Shown: one piece after another, positions 22,912 through 35,042 of the stretch
How positions within the stretch are numbered: position 1 is the first letter of the stretch
How the letters are laid out: the number at the start of each line of letters is the position of its first letter
Assembly: GCA_947179155.2 (NCBI GenBank)
Contig: OX359270.1
Location: forward strand, 326,501-390,500
DNA: 64,000 nucleotides
Source of the DNA: Hedera helix
Taxonomy: Eukaryota > Streptophyta > Magnoliopsida > Apiales > Araliaceae
Direction: 5' to 3'
Notes under the pieces: model-generated
Told to the model about the DNA's origin: nothing
The model's input: only the letters and a program-made list of their open reading frames with translations
Databases searched by the model: none
Position numbers and translations under genes: made by a program

Positions 22912-25900
22912 TCATGCTAGAAGACCAACTGAAGCTGCACACAGCTTCAGCTTCTCAATAGTGACACTCTTAGTCAACATGTCTGCCGGGTTCTTAGATC
23001 CACAAATCTTCTCAAGTATTACCAGTTTATCTTCGACAAGGTAACGAATAAAGTGGTATTTTATCTGAATATGCTTCGACTTTGAATGAAAAGCCAAATT
23101 TTTAGCAAGAAAAATTGCACTTTGACTGTCACTATGTAGAATGCCCATCTCTTGCTTCTTACCCAATTCATCTAAGAAGCCACGTAGCCAAATCATCTCC
23201 TTTCCAGCTTCAGTTGCTGCAACATACTCAGCTTCTGTAGTAGACAAAGTAATAATCTTTTGTAGATTTGATTTGAAGCCCATGATATGGTTGTACCACC
23301 CAGAGTAAAAACAAACCCAATAGTACTCTTTCTACTATCAACATCACCAGCAAAATCAGCATCTACATAACCCTGCAGTTTCAAACTTGCACCTGTAAAG
23401 CAAAGACATGTATTTGAAGAACCCCTCAGATATCTCATAATCCACTTGACTGCCTCCCAATGCTGCTTTCCAGGCTTACTCATGAATCTGCTCACAACTC
23501 CCACTGCATGTGCAATATCTGGCCTTGTACACACCATAGCATACATCAAGCTGCCAATAGCTGAGGCATAAGGCACCTTGCTCATATGGACCCTTTCTTC
23601 TTCTGTCTTCGGTGATTGTTCTTTGCTTAGTTTGAAATGACTACTCAATGGTGTGCTCACTGGTTTAGCTTCATTCATATTGAACCGGCTGAGAACTTTC
23701 TTCACATACTCTGACTGTGAAAGCTGCAATGTACCATTAGCTTCGTCTCTAATGATTCTCATACCAAGGATTTGCTTTGCAGCTCCCAAATCTTTCATTG
23801 CAAACTGTTTTGACAATTGCCCCTTTAGATTATTAATCTCCTCAATGCTAGACCCCGCAATGAGCATATCATCCACATACAATAGTAAAATGATGTAAGA
23901 ATTGCCAAAGAACTAAACATAGCAACAGTGATCAGCGTCACATCTCTTAAACCCAATTTTATGCATAAAACTGTCAAATTTCTTATACCACTGTCTAGGA
24001 GCTTGTTTTAAGCCATACAAGCTCTTTCTCAGTTTGCAAAATAGATTCTCTTGTCCCTGTACAACGAACCCTTCTGGCTGAATCATGTAAATGTCTTTCT
24101 CTAAGTCACCGTGAAGGAATGCCGTTTTCACATCTAACTGTTCAAGATGTAAATTTTCAGCAGCCACTATTCCCAATACCAATCTGATTGTTGACATCTT
24201 CACAACTGGAGAAAATATCTCTGAGTAATCAATGCCCTTCTTCTGCTGGAACCCTTTGACAACTAATCTAGCCTTGTAACGCTTGCTACCATCATGCTCA
24301 TTCTTTATTCTGTATACCCACTTGTTATGCAAAGCCTTCTTTCCTACTGGCAATTTAGTCAATTCCCACGTCTGATTCCCCAACAAGGAATCCATCTCAT
24401 CCTTCATGGCTAACTCCCATTTGCTTGAATTTTCATCATGTAAGGCTTCATCATAACATTCTGGCTCACCATCATCAGTCAATAAAAGATAGTTTAGAGC
24501 AGGTGAATAACGCTGTGGAGGTCTAATGGTCCTGAAAGATCTATGAACTTTAGTTACAGGAGTACTCTGATCTACCTGTGAATCTACATTCTCCTTATCT
24601 TCTTCACCCATTTTCTGAACAGTACTTTCAGTCAATTCATCTAAGTTGACAAACTCAGATTTATTCTGATTCATCTCTGTAACGTCTGCCACTACAGTTG
24701 ACTTGTCCTTGTACATAATCTGTTCATTAAATATCACATTTCTACTTCTGATGATTTTCCTGTTTTGTTCATCCCAAAACCTATAGCCAAATTTCTCATC
24801 ACCATAGCCAATGAAAAAACATATTTTAGACTTTGCATCAAGTTTACTATGAGCATCAAAATCAATATGAACATAAGAGACACAACCAAAAACTTTTAAA
24901 TGTGAAAACTTCGTCTCTTTACCGCTCCAAACCTCCTCAAGAAGTTTGAATTCCATGGGAACTGATGGTCCTCGATTTATCAGGTAAGCTGCAGTGCTAA
25001 CAGCATCAGCCCAGAAAGTTTTTGGTAGTCCAGCATGCAACCTCATACTTCTAGCACGCTCATTGAGAGTTCTATTCATGCGTTCAGCCACACCATTCTG
25101 TTGTGGTGTCCCAGGAATAGTTTTCTCCATCCTAACTCCGTGTGCAGCACAATACTCACTAAACCCTCCATCAATGTACTCTCCTCCATTATCTGACCTC
25201 AAACATTTTACTTTCAAACCTGTTTCTGTCTCAACCATGACCTTCCACTTCTTAAAAGTTTCAAATACATCAGATTTATTTTTCAGAAAATAAACCCATA
25301 CCTTTCTGCTTGAGTCATCAATGAAAGTGATGTAATACCTTGAACCTCCAATAGATGCAACCGGAGAGGGCCCCCACAAATCAGTGTGTACTAACTCCAA
25401 TTTTTCAGCCTTCGATGTCCTGCCAGTTTTCAAGAAACTCACATTTTTCTGCTTTCCTAAGATGCAGCTTTCACACATATCAAAATCAACGAACTTCAAT
25501 TCTGGTAGTTTCCCTTTTGATAGTAGCATCTTCATCCCTTTCTCACTCATGTGACCAAGTCTGTTGTGCCATAAGCTTGTATCAGTACTTGCTTCAGTAA
25601 CTGCAATTGTGCCTCTTGGACTTGAAGTCATATATAAAGTACCAGTCTTTTTTCCACGAGCCAGTACTCTAGCTCCCTTTGTAACCTTCCAAGTACCACC
25701 AACAAATAGTATTGCATGCCCTTCATCATCAAGTTGTCCAACAGAAATCAGCTTCCTCCTCAGGTCAGGAATATGTCGAACCTTCTCCAGTAACCAAACA
25801 GATCCATTAGGCAACAGTATCCGGACGTCTCCCATACCCACAACATCCAAAGCTGCACCATCAGCCAAATACACCTTACCAAAATCACCTGCAACATAAT

Positions 25901-26813
25901 TCTGTATGATTTCTCGGTGTGGAGTGGTATGAAATGAGGCTCCTGAGTCCAAAACCCAATCATCAAGTGGACTGTCTACTGCAAGAAGTAGTGCATCCTG
26001 TATCTCTTCTGTTACAACATTAGCAGAATCATCTTCATTCTTCTTCTTAGGATTTTTACATTGCCTCTTAAAGTGACCTGGTTTCCCACAGTTCCATCAT
26101 TGAACTTGCCGGCCTGATCTGGATTTACTTCTATTCCGATTAGAATTTCTAGATTTTGATCTGTCCCGATTAGAGTTCCTGTCATTACCTCTGCCTCTTG
26201 TCTCAAGGTTTAACGCAGAACCAGATCCTGATGTCTCACCTGCATCTCTTCTGCGAATCTCCTCAGCCAGAATTAAATCTCGTATGTCATTGTATTTCAA
26301 CTTTTCTTTTCCTGTAGAATTGCTTACTGCCATCCTCATTGCCTCCCAACTGTTTGACAAAGAAGCCAAGACAATCAATGCACGGATCTCATCATCAAAA
26401 TCAATTTCTACATATGACAATTGATTTGTGATAGTGTTAAATTCATTCAGATGTTGTGCTACTGATGCGTTCTCTGCCATTTTCAGATTGAACAATTTCT
26501 TCATCAAATGCACCTTGTTGTTTGCTGATGGCTTTTCATACATACCAGACAAAGCCTTCATCAGATCTGCCGTGGTCTTCTCCTTTACAACATTGTGTGC
26601 AACAGACCTAGACAAAGTTAACCTGATAACTCCCAGTACCTGTCTGTCAAGAAGAGCCCATTCCTCAGCCTTCATAGTCTCAGGTTTTTCCCCTAGAAGA
26701 GGCAGATGCAATTTCTTCCCATAAAGATAATCCTCGATTTGCATCCTCCAAAATCCAAAATCTGTGCCATCAAACTTTTCTATTCCAGACGCCTTTCCTG
26801 CTTCTTCTACCAT
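22912..26813 (-). pseudogene. Copia gag-pol, broken by two stops and a frameshift
   Basis: A single gag-pol reading path from the ATG at 26813 (MVEEAGKASGIEKFDG). In order: Gag; a CCHC zinc knuckle whose first cysteine codon is TGA (26095-26099 region) followed by WNCGKPGHFKRQC; protease (WVLDSGASFHTTP); integrase with HHCC (LWHNRLGHM, CESCILGKQ) and DDE (HTDLWGP, SDNGGEY, NGVAERMNRT); reverse transcriptase (KTAFLHGDL, YVDDMLIAG); RNase H (LSTTEAEYVAATEAG). A TAG lies just before YVDD at about 23913-23915, and a one-base frameshift lies near 23265-23285 ahead of RNase H. Tork placement rests on the protease and integrase motifs. Changes are few, so the copy is young but cannot move on its own. 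Confidence 0.9.
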
Positions 26814-26838
26814 TGCTCCCACTCAAACCGAACCCTTG

Positions 26839-26850
26839 GCTCTGATACCA
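26839..26850 (-). other. Primer-binding site of the Copia element
   Basis: TGGTATCAGAGC, complementary to the 3' end of initiator tRNA-Met. It lies two bases inside the 5' LTR. Confidence 0.9.
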
Positions 26851-26852
26851 AT

Positions 26853-27248
26853 TGAAGGGAATTAAACCGAAAATTCCCGAACCTGTGAGAAACAAGATGG
26901 AAGAAAAACACACGCTAAAGAAAAAATAATCACACGCACAAGACAATATTTACGTGGTTCGGCAATTTGCCTACTCCACGGAGTTGCAGGGATTTTTAAT
27001 ATTATCAGAAAACGGCAATACAGTCTCCTCTCTCAGAAAATACGACATACTGAAACCCTAATCACAAAATTCCTTTTGTACATCATGCGCACATTAATTT
27101 CAATGGGCTACAAAACAGGCCAAAAAAAATTCTCCATGGACTAAGCCTTCGCTCCATGGACTAAGCCTCAGAAAACATCCCATTAAAAATCCACGCAACA
27201 TTTTTCGGGTCGGGTCGAAATATAACTAGACTCTACAAAAGCCCAACA
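26853..27248 (-). repeat. 5' LTR of the Copia element
   Basis: Same sequence as 22444-22819 with an extra 20-bp copy of a CTCCATGGACTAAGCC segment. Confidence 0.9.
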
Positions 27249-27640
27249 GGCAAGAGTGAATCGTCACCGGAGACCCAATCGAAAGCAACGGAGCCGTAGT
27301 CCTTGGTCCTGAGACACTGACGCCGGAACCTGACGTCGGGAAGAGATCGGAAGAAGGAAGCGAATATGGTCTCCAGGTGGTGGTTCCAACCAATCACCGG
27401 ATAGGGATGGTAGGGGCGGTTCAAGTTCAAGCTCTTAAATGCTGGGAGGATTAATGACCAGCGACCTCCAGCGACGACTTCGACTGATGAATGGATGAGA
27501 GAGTGATCGGGTATGGAGTCGGCGTTGCTGACGTTGACGGCGGAGGGGAAGTTGGTTTTGGGTAAACGGCGACGGGTGTAGAGGAAAGAGGAGATAGGAC
27601 CTGCAGAGCGGATGGAGGAGAAGGTGGCGGCTCTGGCCAT
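27249..27640 (-). pseudogene. Exon 1 of the EMB8-like hydrolase, 5' part
   Basis: ATG at 27638-27640 (MARAATFSSIRSAG) is preferred over an upstream non-ATG extension of the same frame. The first 45 or so residues are rich in Ser, Arg and Pro, suggesting a transit peptide. The conserved family start follows (GGRWSLILPAF, HPYPVIGWNHHLETIFASF, RTKDYGSVAFDWVSGDD). Reading stops a few codons inside the Copia LTR, after LLPVGLL. The remaining nine codons of the exon lie at 22411-22443. Confidence 0.87.
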
Positions 27641-29249
27641 TGGTTGGTGGCTTTTTTGTTGCGGTGTCAGCACTGGGCAGGAGGTAAAAGACAAGTTAGT
27701 ATATTATTTTCTGCACTACAACTCATTCTCTATTTTTAAATGTTTCTGTTTTCCGAGTGTAAATAGTATACGCGTTGTCTGTGTACCTTACATGAGATAA
27801 AATTAGAATTTTATCAAATTTAAAAAACTAAATAAAAAATATAAAAATTTTAATTTAGAAAAACAAAATAATAATATAGTTAAAAACCATGGGAGCAAAA
27901 GAGAAAAATAAAGAGTCACACAAATTCATTAAGACCTTCCATGGACGCTTTATAATATAGAAATTTATAGCTTCTATATCTATATCTATATCTATATTCT
28001 AAAGCCTCCACGAGAGGTTTTGGGATTTAGTATCAGGCTGCGATTATTTTTCTTTTCTTGTTTTTTATATTTTTAGATATATTATTATTTTATCTTTTTT
28101 ATATTAAATTTGTTTTTTTTATCTTTTTATTTATTTTTAAAATTTTATAAAAAAATTATTTTATATTTATAATTTATACACATAACGCGTATATCACTAG
28201 GTGCTAGTATTTTATGAAAAAAAATCAATCTTAGATGGAAAATGGTAACCATAGGTTCCAATTATAAAATCACTTATTTTTGTATTTACTAATCACTTTA
28301 TATATATTGTGCAATAATTCTTTAATTTTTATTTGTTTACAAGCACTCGGATTGTGCTTTCGATATCCAATTGTCAAGTGACACGTGTTATCTTTGGGTG
28401 CGATGCGAGAGTTGACATCATAATCACTGGGCTTGGGACCTTTATGATAGTAATATAAATATATTTATAATATTTATAAATTTTATAAAGTTTTTTTTTT
28501 GGTGTAACAAAAAGAATGTGGATATTTGAAGAATCTTTCCTGCTATCGCTTAAGGTGGTTTACGCCATTTGTAGGTTTACATTTTCTGAATTGTTACAAG
28601 ATGAAAATGCTCTAAAATTTAGTGGAAAAACCAACTCAATTAATTGACCTTATTATGTGCAAAACACCAAAAAAGGCCATAAAACTAATATGTGTATATG
28701 TGCTGTAATAAACCTTGTAATATTAACCCTAACAAACTTTCGGAGTTAACTAGTTAAATGCGGATATAATAAAAGTGCCCAACAAGGATAATTTGTTCAT
28801 AGTTGGTCATTGATTCTTTAAGTGATGATAAAGTTACTATTTAAATGTCTCAATTATATACATTTTTCTAACTTACTAGTAAAAGAAGCTCAGGATACAT
28901 GAAACTGAATACGGAAGAAAGGGTGTATCCATGCAAACAGACAACAAATTGTAGCAATTACTGGTCATAAACAGGTATAGGCAGTGTGTGACACAATTAT
29001 ATTGATACTACAAAAAAATTAAGGTACCACAAACGGAGTATATATGTAGATATATCAGCTTTATATATGTCGTCTAAATGATCAAGAAGTTGATCATGAT
29101 TCTAAATGAATCAAGATCAAACCATACAAAATACTAGTTGAGCAGCAAGTAACAAATTATTAATTCGGAAATAATAAAAATAACAAAAGCAATTAAGCAG
29201 GATATGCTAGCTAGGCATATATATAGATGGATGTAGCTAGGCATATACA
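27641..29249. other. Intergenic region: promoter side of the EMB8-like gene
   Basis: AT-rich, no coding region. It should hold the EMB8-like promoter near 27700 and the DUF538 3' end near 29200. A G-box core CACGTG is at 28382-28387. A CTATAT repeat is near 27970-28000. Confidence 0.45.
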
Positions 29250-29720
29250 TTAGGTTAGTTGATTGAGTTTGTCGTCCAGGTACTTGTGTTTTTCATCTTC
29301 AGTCATGAAAGCTGTAACCGGAAAAGACTTCCCAATGCCCATTGGAGTCTTGAAATAAATTTTGTGGGTAGCAGGATCTTCCATGCTCATCTCAACAATG
29401 GGTACCCATAAAAGCAGCTGCTTGCTCTTGACGCCAGTCATCTTCTTCATTTTGTTCTTGCTTACATAGGCGGTGACCTCAATGCCATAGCTGACTCGGG
29501 TGTTGGTTGCGGAAAAGAAATGCTCGTAAGGGGCCTTCTGTTTCATCCAAACGAATCCGGTCTCGCGAACTCTCCCGCATTCAACAAGATCTTGTAGGGG
29601 CAGTACACCTCTGGGGAATCCCAGCTCTTCAAGGAGCTCTATAGAATGCTGGTAGCATTCTTCTGCTCCGTACACAATTTCGGCTCCTGCACGTTCCACT
29701 GATTTGTCCACTGCGGCCAT
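29250..29720 (-). CDS. DUF538 family protein (156 aa, single exon)
   Basis: A plant-specific DUF538 protein; members are small beta-rich proteins of unsettled biochemical role, linked by some reports to stress and to chlorophyll binding or degradation. The ATG at 29718-29720 (MAAVDKSVERAGAEIVYG) is chosen because the upstream extension begins at GTG. Family hallmarks are ELLEELGFPRGVLPLQDLVE, CGRVRETGFVWMKQK, VSYGIEVTAYV, KKMTGVKSKQLLLWVPI and KIYFKTPMGIGKSFPVTAF. The length fits the family and no signal peptide is evident, so it is probably cytosolic. It is complete, with no stop or frameshift, and is the only undamaged recognised host gene in the window besides the nested gene. Confidence 0.92.
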   Translation of the reverse strand: MAAVDKSVERAGAEIVYGAEECYQHSIELLEELGFPRGVLPLQDLVECGRVRETGFVWMKQKAPYEHFFSATNTRVSYGIEVTAYVSKNKMKKMTGVKSKQLLLWVPIVEMSMEDPATHKIYFKTPMGIGKSFPVTAFMTEDEKHKYLDDKLNQLT

Positions 29721-29804
29721 TGGATTAGTATTGAAATTAAATTGATCGATTGAGAGCACAATGAAGATATGAATGATCTGATCATGTGGATGGTCTGCCG
29801 GGGA

Positions 29805-29811
29805 TTTTATA
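29805..29811 (-). promoter_or_regulatory. TATA box of the DUF538 gene
   Basis: TATAAAA on the minus strand, 85 bases upstream of the ATG, in a CTATAAAATCCCC context. Transcription would start near 29775. Confidence 0.7.
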
Positions 29812-29829
29812 GTTAATTGAAGTTTGTAG

Positions 29830-30642
29830 GTTGGGTGGGAGTTGAGCTAATTAGAAAGGTTAGCTTACCTAACAAAACTAAATAAATACTTCATGCTCCA
29901 TTTGTTTAGGCTAACAGCCAAGTGAATGGCATTGACACGTTACTGCACGTATGCTGCTGGCCTATCATATCATATGTAAATATGTATGTATACTACCAGA
30001 CATAAAATTAAGCATCAACAGATTAAGTAGTTGAAAGAAAGAAAGGCTTCATGCTATTATTTTAGTTTTGTAATTTTTGTGAGTTATTAGTGGTAGTATT
30101 AAATATTTACTGTAAAAGTTTTTGCCTACATCTTCAGGGGAAAATTACTCAGTACTATATTAGTAGAAGCATCACAGTAAGTGCTTTTCTTTTAACTAAT
30201 ATCCAAATAGAGTGTAATTTCTGAGTTGTTTGGTAAGAATGAACTGAGCAGAGTTGGTAGTGATTTATCTAACCATATGTTCATGTTGTTGACTGGAGTT
30301 TGAGAAAATAAAAAAGAGTCAATTTGATGACGACTTGGCATGGGTTGATTCAAACAAGACTAAAGGAGTGTGGGGAGATTCAATTCAAGTGTTAGTTGAA
30401 CCAATTACAAAGGTTATAAATAAAAGGTTCAAGTAAGGTCTCAATGGATCGATACAAGATGTTTGGGCTGAAACTAACTCAAGGAGACCCAAGAAGAAGG
30501 CTAAAGAGTATGAGACATAAGTTTGGATCAGTTTAATACAAGCCCAATTCAGGAATTAGAGAAGATTTTATTTTCTAAAATATAATATTCGGCAAATTAT
30601 ATTGTATTTTGTTTCCTTTTGTTTTAAGTAATTTAGCATGAA
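29830..30642. other. Upstream region of DUF538 and possible Gypsy fragment
   Basis: 29830-30290 is AT-rich promoter-side DNA. From about 30300 the text (CAATTACAAAGG, GGCTGAAACTAACTCAAGG) looks like non-coding retroelement sequence, perhaps belonging to the decayed Gypsy element at 35043. This is a weak impression. Confidence 0.35.
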
Positions 30643-30644
30643 TT

Positions 30645-30675
<31 letters not shown>

Positions 30676-30699
30676 TTTGGGGGGGGGGGGGGGGGGGGG
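30643..30699. repeat. ATTT microsatellite followed by a 21-base G run
   Basis: ATTT/TTTA units run to 30678 and are followed by 21 consecutive G at 30679-30699. The last G is the first base of the target duplication of the adjoining solo LTR. Confidence 0.85.
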
Positions 30700-30703
30700 T
30701 TAT

Positions 30704-32962
30704 TATAACGCCCCAAAAAAATGCTTGTATTTGCTATAGCCGACCTTGTGTGTTAATATACAACCTCATTCTTAATATTCCAATCACTCCTCATCAATAT
30801 AATTAATAAAAAATCATTAAATTTAAAACTTTACAACGTTATTTGTTCATTCATTCCATAATCGCAATCTTTACATTTACTATTACATTACCAAAATCAT
30901 ACAAAACATTTTTTGATCTAATACAACACTTGTGAGTATTCATAAACTCACAATCTAACATTTACTTTCTTTCTATACATTCTTCTTCATCTAATCATCC
31001 GAAACTTGTAATAATAACAAATATTTAGCATAGTTAAATGTTACTGACTCACAACTTTTCTAACATTTACTCTTTACAAACATATCTTTACAAAACATAT
31101 TTACCTCAATATGGTTACGTCAAATTAGTTAATCAATTCTAACAACAAAGTTTTTATAACAAAAACTTAAACTTTAAACATTACTAATCATTAATCATTC
31201 CTTTTTCGTTTGTCTTTACTGGGACCTATGGATTTCTCGACTTCGTTGAAAATATTTATTTAAAACAAGGGTGAGCAACTACGTTGCTCAGCAAGTTTAA
31301 CAGTTAACGCATAATACATATTTCACATTTCTCATGATTCATATTTTAATACATGCTTCACATTTACTGCATACTTTACTTTTAATACATGCTTTACTTT
31401 TATCACATTCTCTCACATTTATCATTTTTTCTATTCAAACATATTGTAGAGTTCAAAAATCTCAAGTTGAATGAGTTCACATAAAACAACTAACTTCCAA
31501 ACATCAGTTGAACAATTAGTTTTAATCATCATCAATTTAATCTCATTGTAGCACAAAATGCATATTAATAACAAGTTCACTTAAATTTCACGTAGCAATG
31601 AAAAACTTGTACATGAACAATATGTTTACAAAACAACAAGTCTACACATAACAACAAGTTCTAAAGAACTTGTTTGATTCGCTTATTCGGCTTACACTAA
31701 TATTTTGCATTCCTTGTACGACCTACACATATTAATAGGGTCAAATTACCAGTTAGACACTATTGGACCATTCATATTGGTTTAATATACTTATGTACCC
31801 ATTTTAAACATAAATTTAATTTATTTTCCGATGAAAAACCAACTCGACCAAACCCGGATCCGTCCCGATCTGACCCGAACCACATATGGACTGCTGGTCG
31901 GTGCTGTCGCACAATATTTAAGCTTATATTTGGTGCGGCAGCACCATATAGACAAAACTCAAACCCTAGTTTAAACTGCACGACCCTCGCTAAAACAACC
32001 ATAACTTCTTCGTTTTAAAACATTTTTGAGTGATTCAAGCACCCACGCGTCCATAACTTCCCCCTCTACAACTTTGCTCTAGATCAAAAAAACTAAATTC
32101 CAAACACACTAGGTTGCACATCGCTCACAAGAACATATAAAAACTAGGTTTCATAGTTCGTTGCTTCAATGGTCAAACCTTAACATCTCATGCACTATTT
32201 AGCTAGTTTATCAAGTTATATGGCTCACTAACATGGTAATACATAACCATAAACCTTACTCATGTATAAACTCAGATCTACAATATACACTTGTGGATCT
32301 TTAAAAACATTCAACCATATCAAGTGATTTCTTTTGAAAAACACATCATTCACCACTTTTTAAATACCATCTCTTGATTTCTTAACTTATCATGATTCAA
32401 AACATGATCTAAACACCATCATAAACTTCTTGTTTCTTCGAATCTACAACATCAAACTCCCACAACCAATCATACAAAATAACAACTACGATAATAAAAA
32501 GACTAGATCAAGGTTAAAGAAAACTTTTAAACTTTCTGGTGATCTTTTTCTTGTTTGATTCTTGTCTAAATTAGCTAGAATCCTCCTCTTTCTTGCTTGA
32601 CTAGAAGCTTGCTAGCCCACCACCTTCTTCTTCTCATTGAAACCGAATATGGTTCTCCTTTCTTAGCTCTCCTTCAAACTCTCTTACTCTCCATTTTCTT
32701 TCTATCTCAATGAGCTCTCTTAGTGATGCTCTCACTTTCTTCTCCCTAATCTTTCTATTTAAGGAAAAAATAGGAAGTAGACATATAACACATCTCTCTC
32801 TCTCTGTCTCTCTCTCTACTTCTTAGCTAATACATATACATATATCTATGTATATATATAATATCCCCAACTTCTCTTGCAAGGTCTACTCTTAGCCTCT
32901 AAAGTAGCCCTATAACTGGCTTACATCTCATTAGTCATAGCTACTCCAAGCCATTAACTAGT

Positions 32963-33030
<68 letters not shown>

Positions 33031-35037
33031 CCACACATATTTATCTTTATGTATTTACACCCACACATTACCCAACTTGACAAAGCCTAGTTACCTTCAC
33101 TTTTCCATGTAACTCACTCTCAAGTATACTCATAATCTTTCTATTTATGAAAAGTTTAGGATTCTAACTGTACATATATGGGTGTGTATGTGTGTATAAC
33201 TCCCACATACAATTCACTTAGCTTATACATACATATATATCTACGTGTATGTGTGTGTGTGTGTGTGTATCCACTCAATTCCCAAGCTTTGGTTGCATTT
33301 AATGCTAGTATTTCTTTTGATCCCTAAGTTGGACCCCACAAAGCCAACTAGGGTCACTTCTTGCTCCTTCCTAGGGTTTGCCAAAAATGGCCACAAAAGT
33401 ATTCCAAAAGTGATTTAATTTTTTTAATGACATAGATATATACACACACACACACGCACACACACCCCAACACATACTCCTCTTTTTCTAATCTTTCCAT
33501 AAATGGAAGATTTCCAAAATTTTGATTTTTCTTTTTCTTTTACAAGTATACTTGCACAATTATATATATAAGTTATATGGTTATACATACATAAGTGTAT
33601 GTATATCAAACTTTCTAAATGGCCAAAAGTCCCTCAATTCTCCACCAATTTGGCCCCACATGCCTTAAACAATTCAAGGACTCTAATGCCCTTTATCTAC
33701 CTTGGCAAATGATTTCATCATGCCCCTCCAACCAAGTAGGTTAGCTCAACTTTCTAGTTTACTTTCTAGTTTGGTTTCTTGTAACTTAGTTAACTTAACT
33801 AGTTTGCTTCTAATTGAATGAAATTAGTAACTAGGTTTTCTTCTCTTAATTTTATACCAACTAGCTTAGTTAAGTATTTAGTCAATTTTGGATTCTCGTA
33901 TTTTTGAATAGTAAATACGTTTTATAACCCGTATAAACACTATTCATAAATGTGAAATTTCGAAAAAAGAAAAAAACGTTTTACGTGTGAATAGTATTTT
34001 TCGCGAGCGTTTATTTCTGAAAAAATATTTTTCTTAAACAAAACAACAACACATATTCTTAATCACATATTTTAGATCATACATCATATAATTAACTTAA
34101 TTAATTATATAACATGACTTTTTTTTGTTCATTCACACTAATTAATTTATTAGTTTTATTGTCTATTAATTCACTTCACTCTTCTTCTTGTTTGGCTAAG
34201 AATATATCTAGCAAAAATTTATATGTATACATCCATTTATATACGCATTCACTTCACCGTAACAGTAACTTTCCAATTGAAATTCATCTCTTTAATAAAT
34301 TTCTTGCATAAATCTCATTATAATATTCCTTGAAACATCTTAGTTATTATTTTCTTCCCTTGTTCCCAGGATTCCATCCTTGGAATTACTCAAGCCATAA
34401 TGTTCTAATTCGGTTTACTTCCACACCCTTTCATAAGTTTTCTCATCAAATAATCTTATCAAATTACCTTAACATAGGTATTACATTATTACCTCCTATT
34501 TCATTTATCCTTTCCTATCCAATTCATGGACGAATTTTTTTTCTTAGCTCAAGTCTTATCTGACTTACTTCAGCTCATGACTACCTTTTTATATTAAGGT
34601 ATTAACATCATCATATCTCTTATACATATACACAAACTTTATTTTATATTACTCTGCTTGGTACTACTGACCTCATACCTTTTGATTCACTATTTTTTGT
34701 TGTTGCACAATTCATTGCTAATACATTCATTACTCCTTTATTTTCATCATTTGGAACATAATATATTCTATCTTCATACAATCATAACATTTCCACACTC
34801 TTATTTCTTTAGCTTCTCATCATTCTTATAATTATCTAACTTTCTTCCTTTCATTCGTGAAAAGGTCTAACATTGACATACATACGAATAGTCATAAATC
34901 TATATAGTTTATATTATAGCATTCATCTTCCTAGTCATAAGACTTCTTTTAATGAAATCATTTCGTTTCCTTACTCTATAACGTCTTTATTATTTAATAT
35001 CATATATGCTAGCATCATAAATATCTAAGATATTACA
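30704..35037 (-). repeat. Solo LTR of a chromovirus-like Gypsy element (4334 bp)
   Basis: On the minus strand it starts TGTAATATCTTAG at 35037 and ends GGGGCGTTATA at 30704 (expected CA changed to TA). Perfect 5-bp duplications GTTAT lie at 30699-30703 and 35038-35042. No primer site or genes are inside. It contains (TA)n with (CA)n at about 32965-33036, CA/GT runs near 33248 and 33440, and CT runs near 32800. It is unusually long for an LTR, so a small nested insertion cannot be excluded. Confidence 0.75.
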
Positions 35038-35042
35038 GTTAT

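Larger units (their letters stand above)
22444..27248 (-). mobile_element. Ty1/Copia (Tork-like) retrotransposon, 4805 bp, inserted in exon 1
   Basis: Ends TGAAGGG...CCCAACA, with 5-bp target duplications GGCAA at 22439-22443 and 27249-27253. LTRs are 22444-22819 (376 bp) and 26853-27248 (396 bp). They are nearly identical apart from about four base changes and a 20-bp tandem duplication near 27145-27165, so insertion is recent. The primer site TGGTATCAGAGC (minus strand, 26839-26850) matches initiator tRNA-Met. A purine tract (GTGGGAGATT) borders the 3' LTR at 22820-22829. Confidence 0.93.
8917..27640 (-). pseudogene. EMB8-like alpha/beta hydrolase gene, exons 1-3, disrupted by two transposons
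   Basis: A plant member of the EMB8/YheT (ABHD1/3-type) alpha/beta-hydrolase family, predicted lipid or ester hydrolases. Three exons are visible: exon 1 (140 codons, 27640-27249 plus 22438-22411), exon 2 (43 codons, 18712-18584) and exon 3 (44 codons, 9918-8917). All introns are phase 0 with GT-AG ends. They give the family order VIGWNHHLETIFASFFRS, ILLPDLTGGSEDSY, VVFNSRGCGDSP and the nucleophile elbow GWSIGAN. The catalytic Asp and His exons would lie left of base 1. Exon 1 is cut by a Copia element and exon 3 by an hAT MITE, both with exact target duplications, and I saw no stop or frameshift otherwise. The N-terminus is serine/arginine-rich and could be an organelle transit peptide. As assembled the gene cannot make its protein unless other alleles or unusual splicing rescue it. 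Confidence 0.85.

Noticed and set aside
27641..27694. An upstream start for the EMB8-like protein
   Set aside because: The frame is open but begins at TTG; the ATG at 27640 gives a plausible transit peptide.
29721..29759. An N-terminal extension of the DUF538 protein
   Set aside because: It would start at GTG; the ATG at 29720 fits the family length and lies in a normal leader.
34114..34563. Hydrophobic open frames in the solo LTR as membrane proteins
   Set aside because: AT-rich chance frames between perfect LTR target duplications, with no homology recognised.
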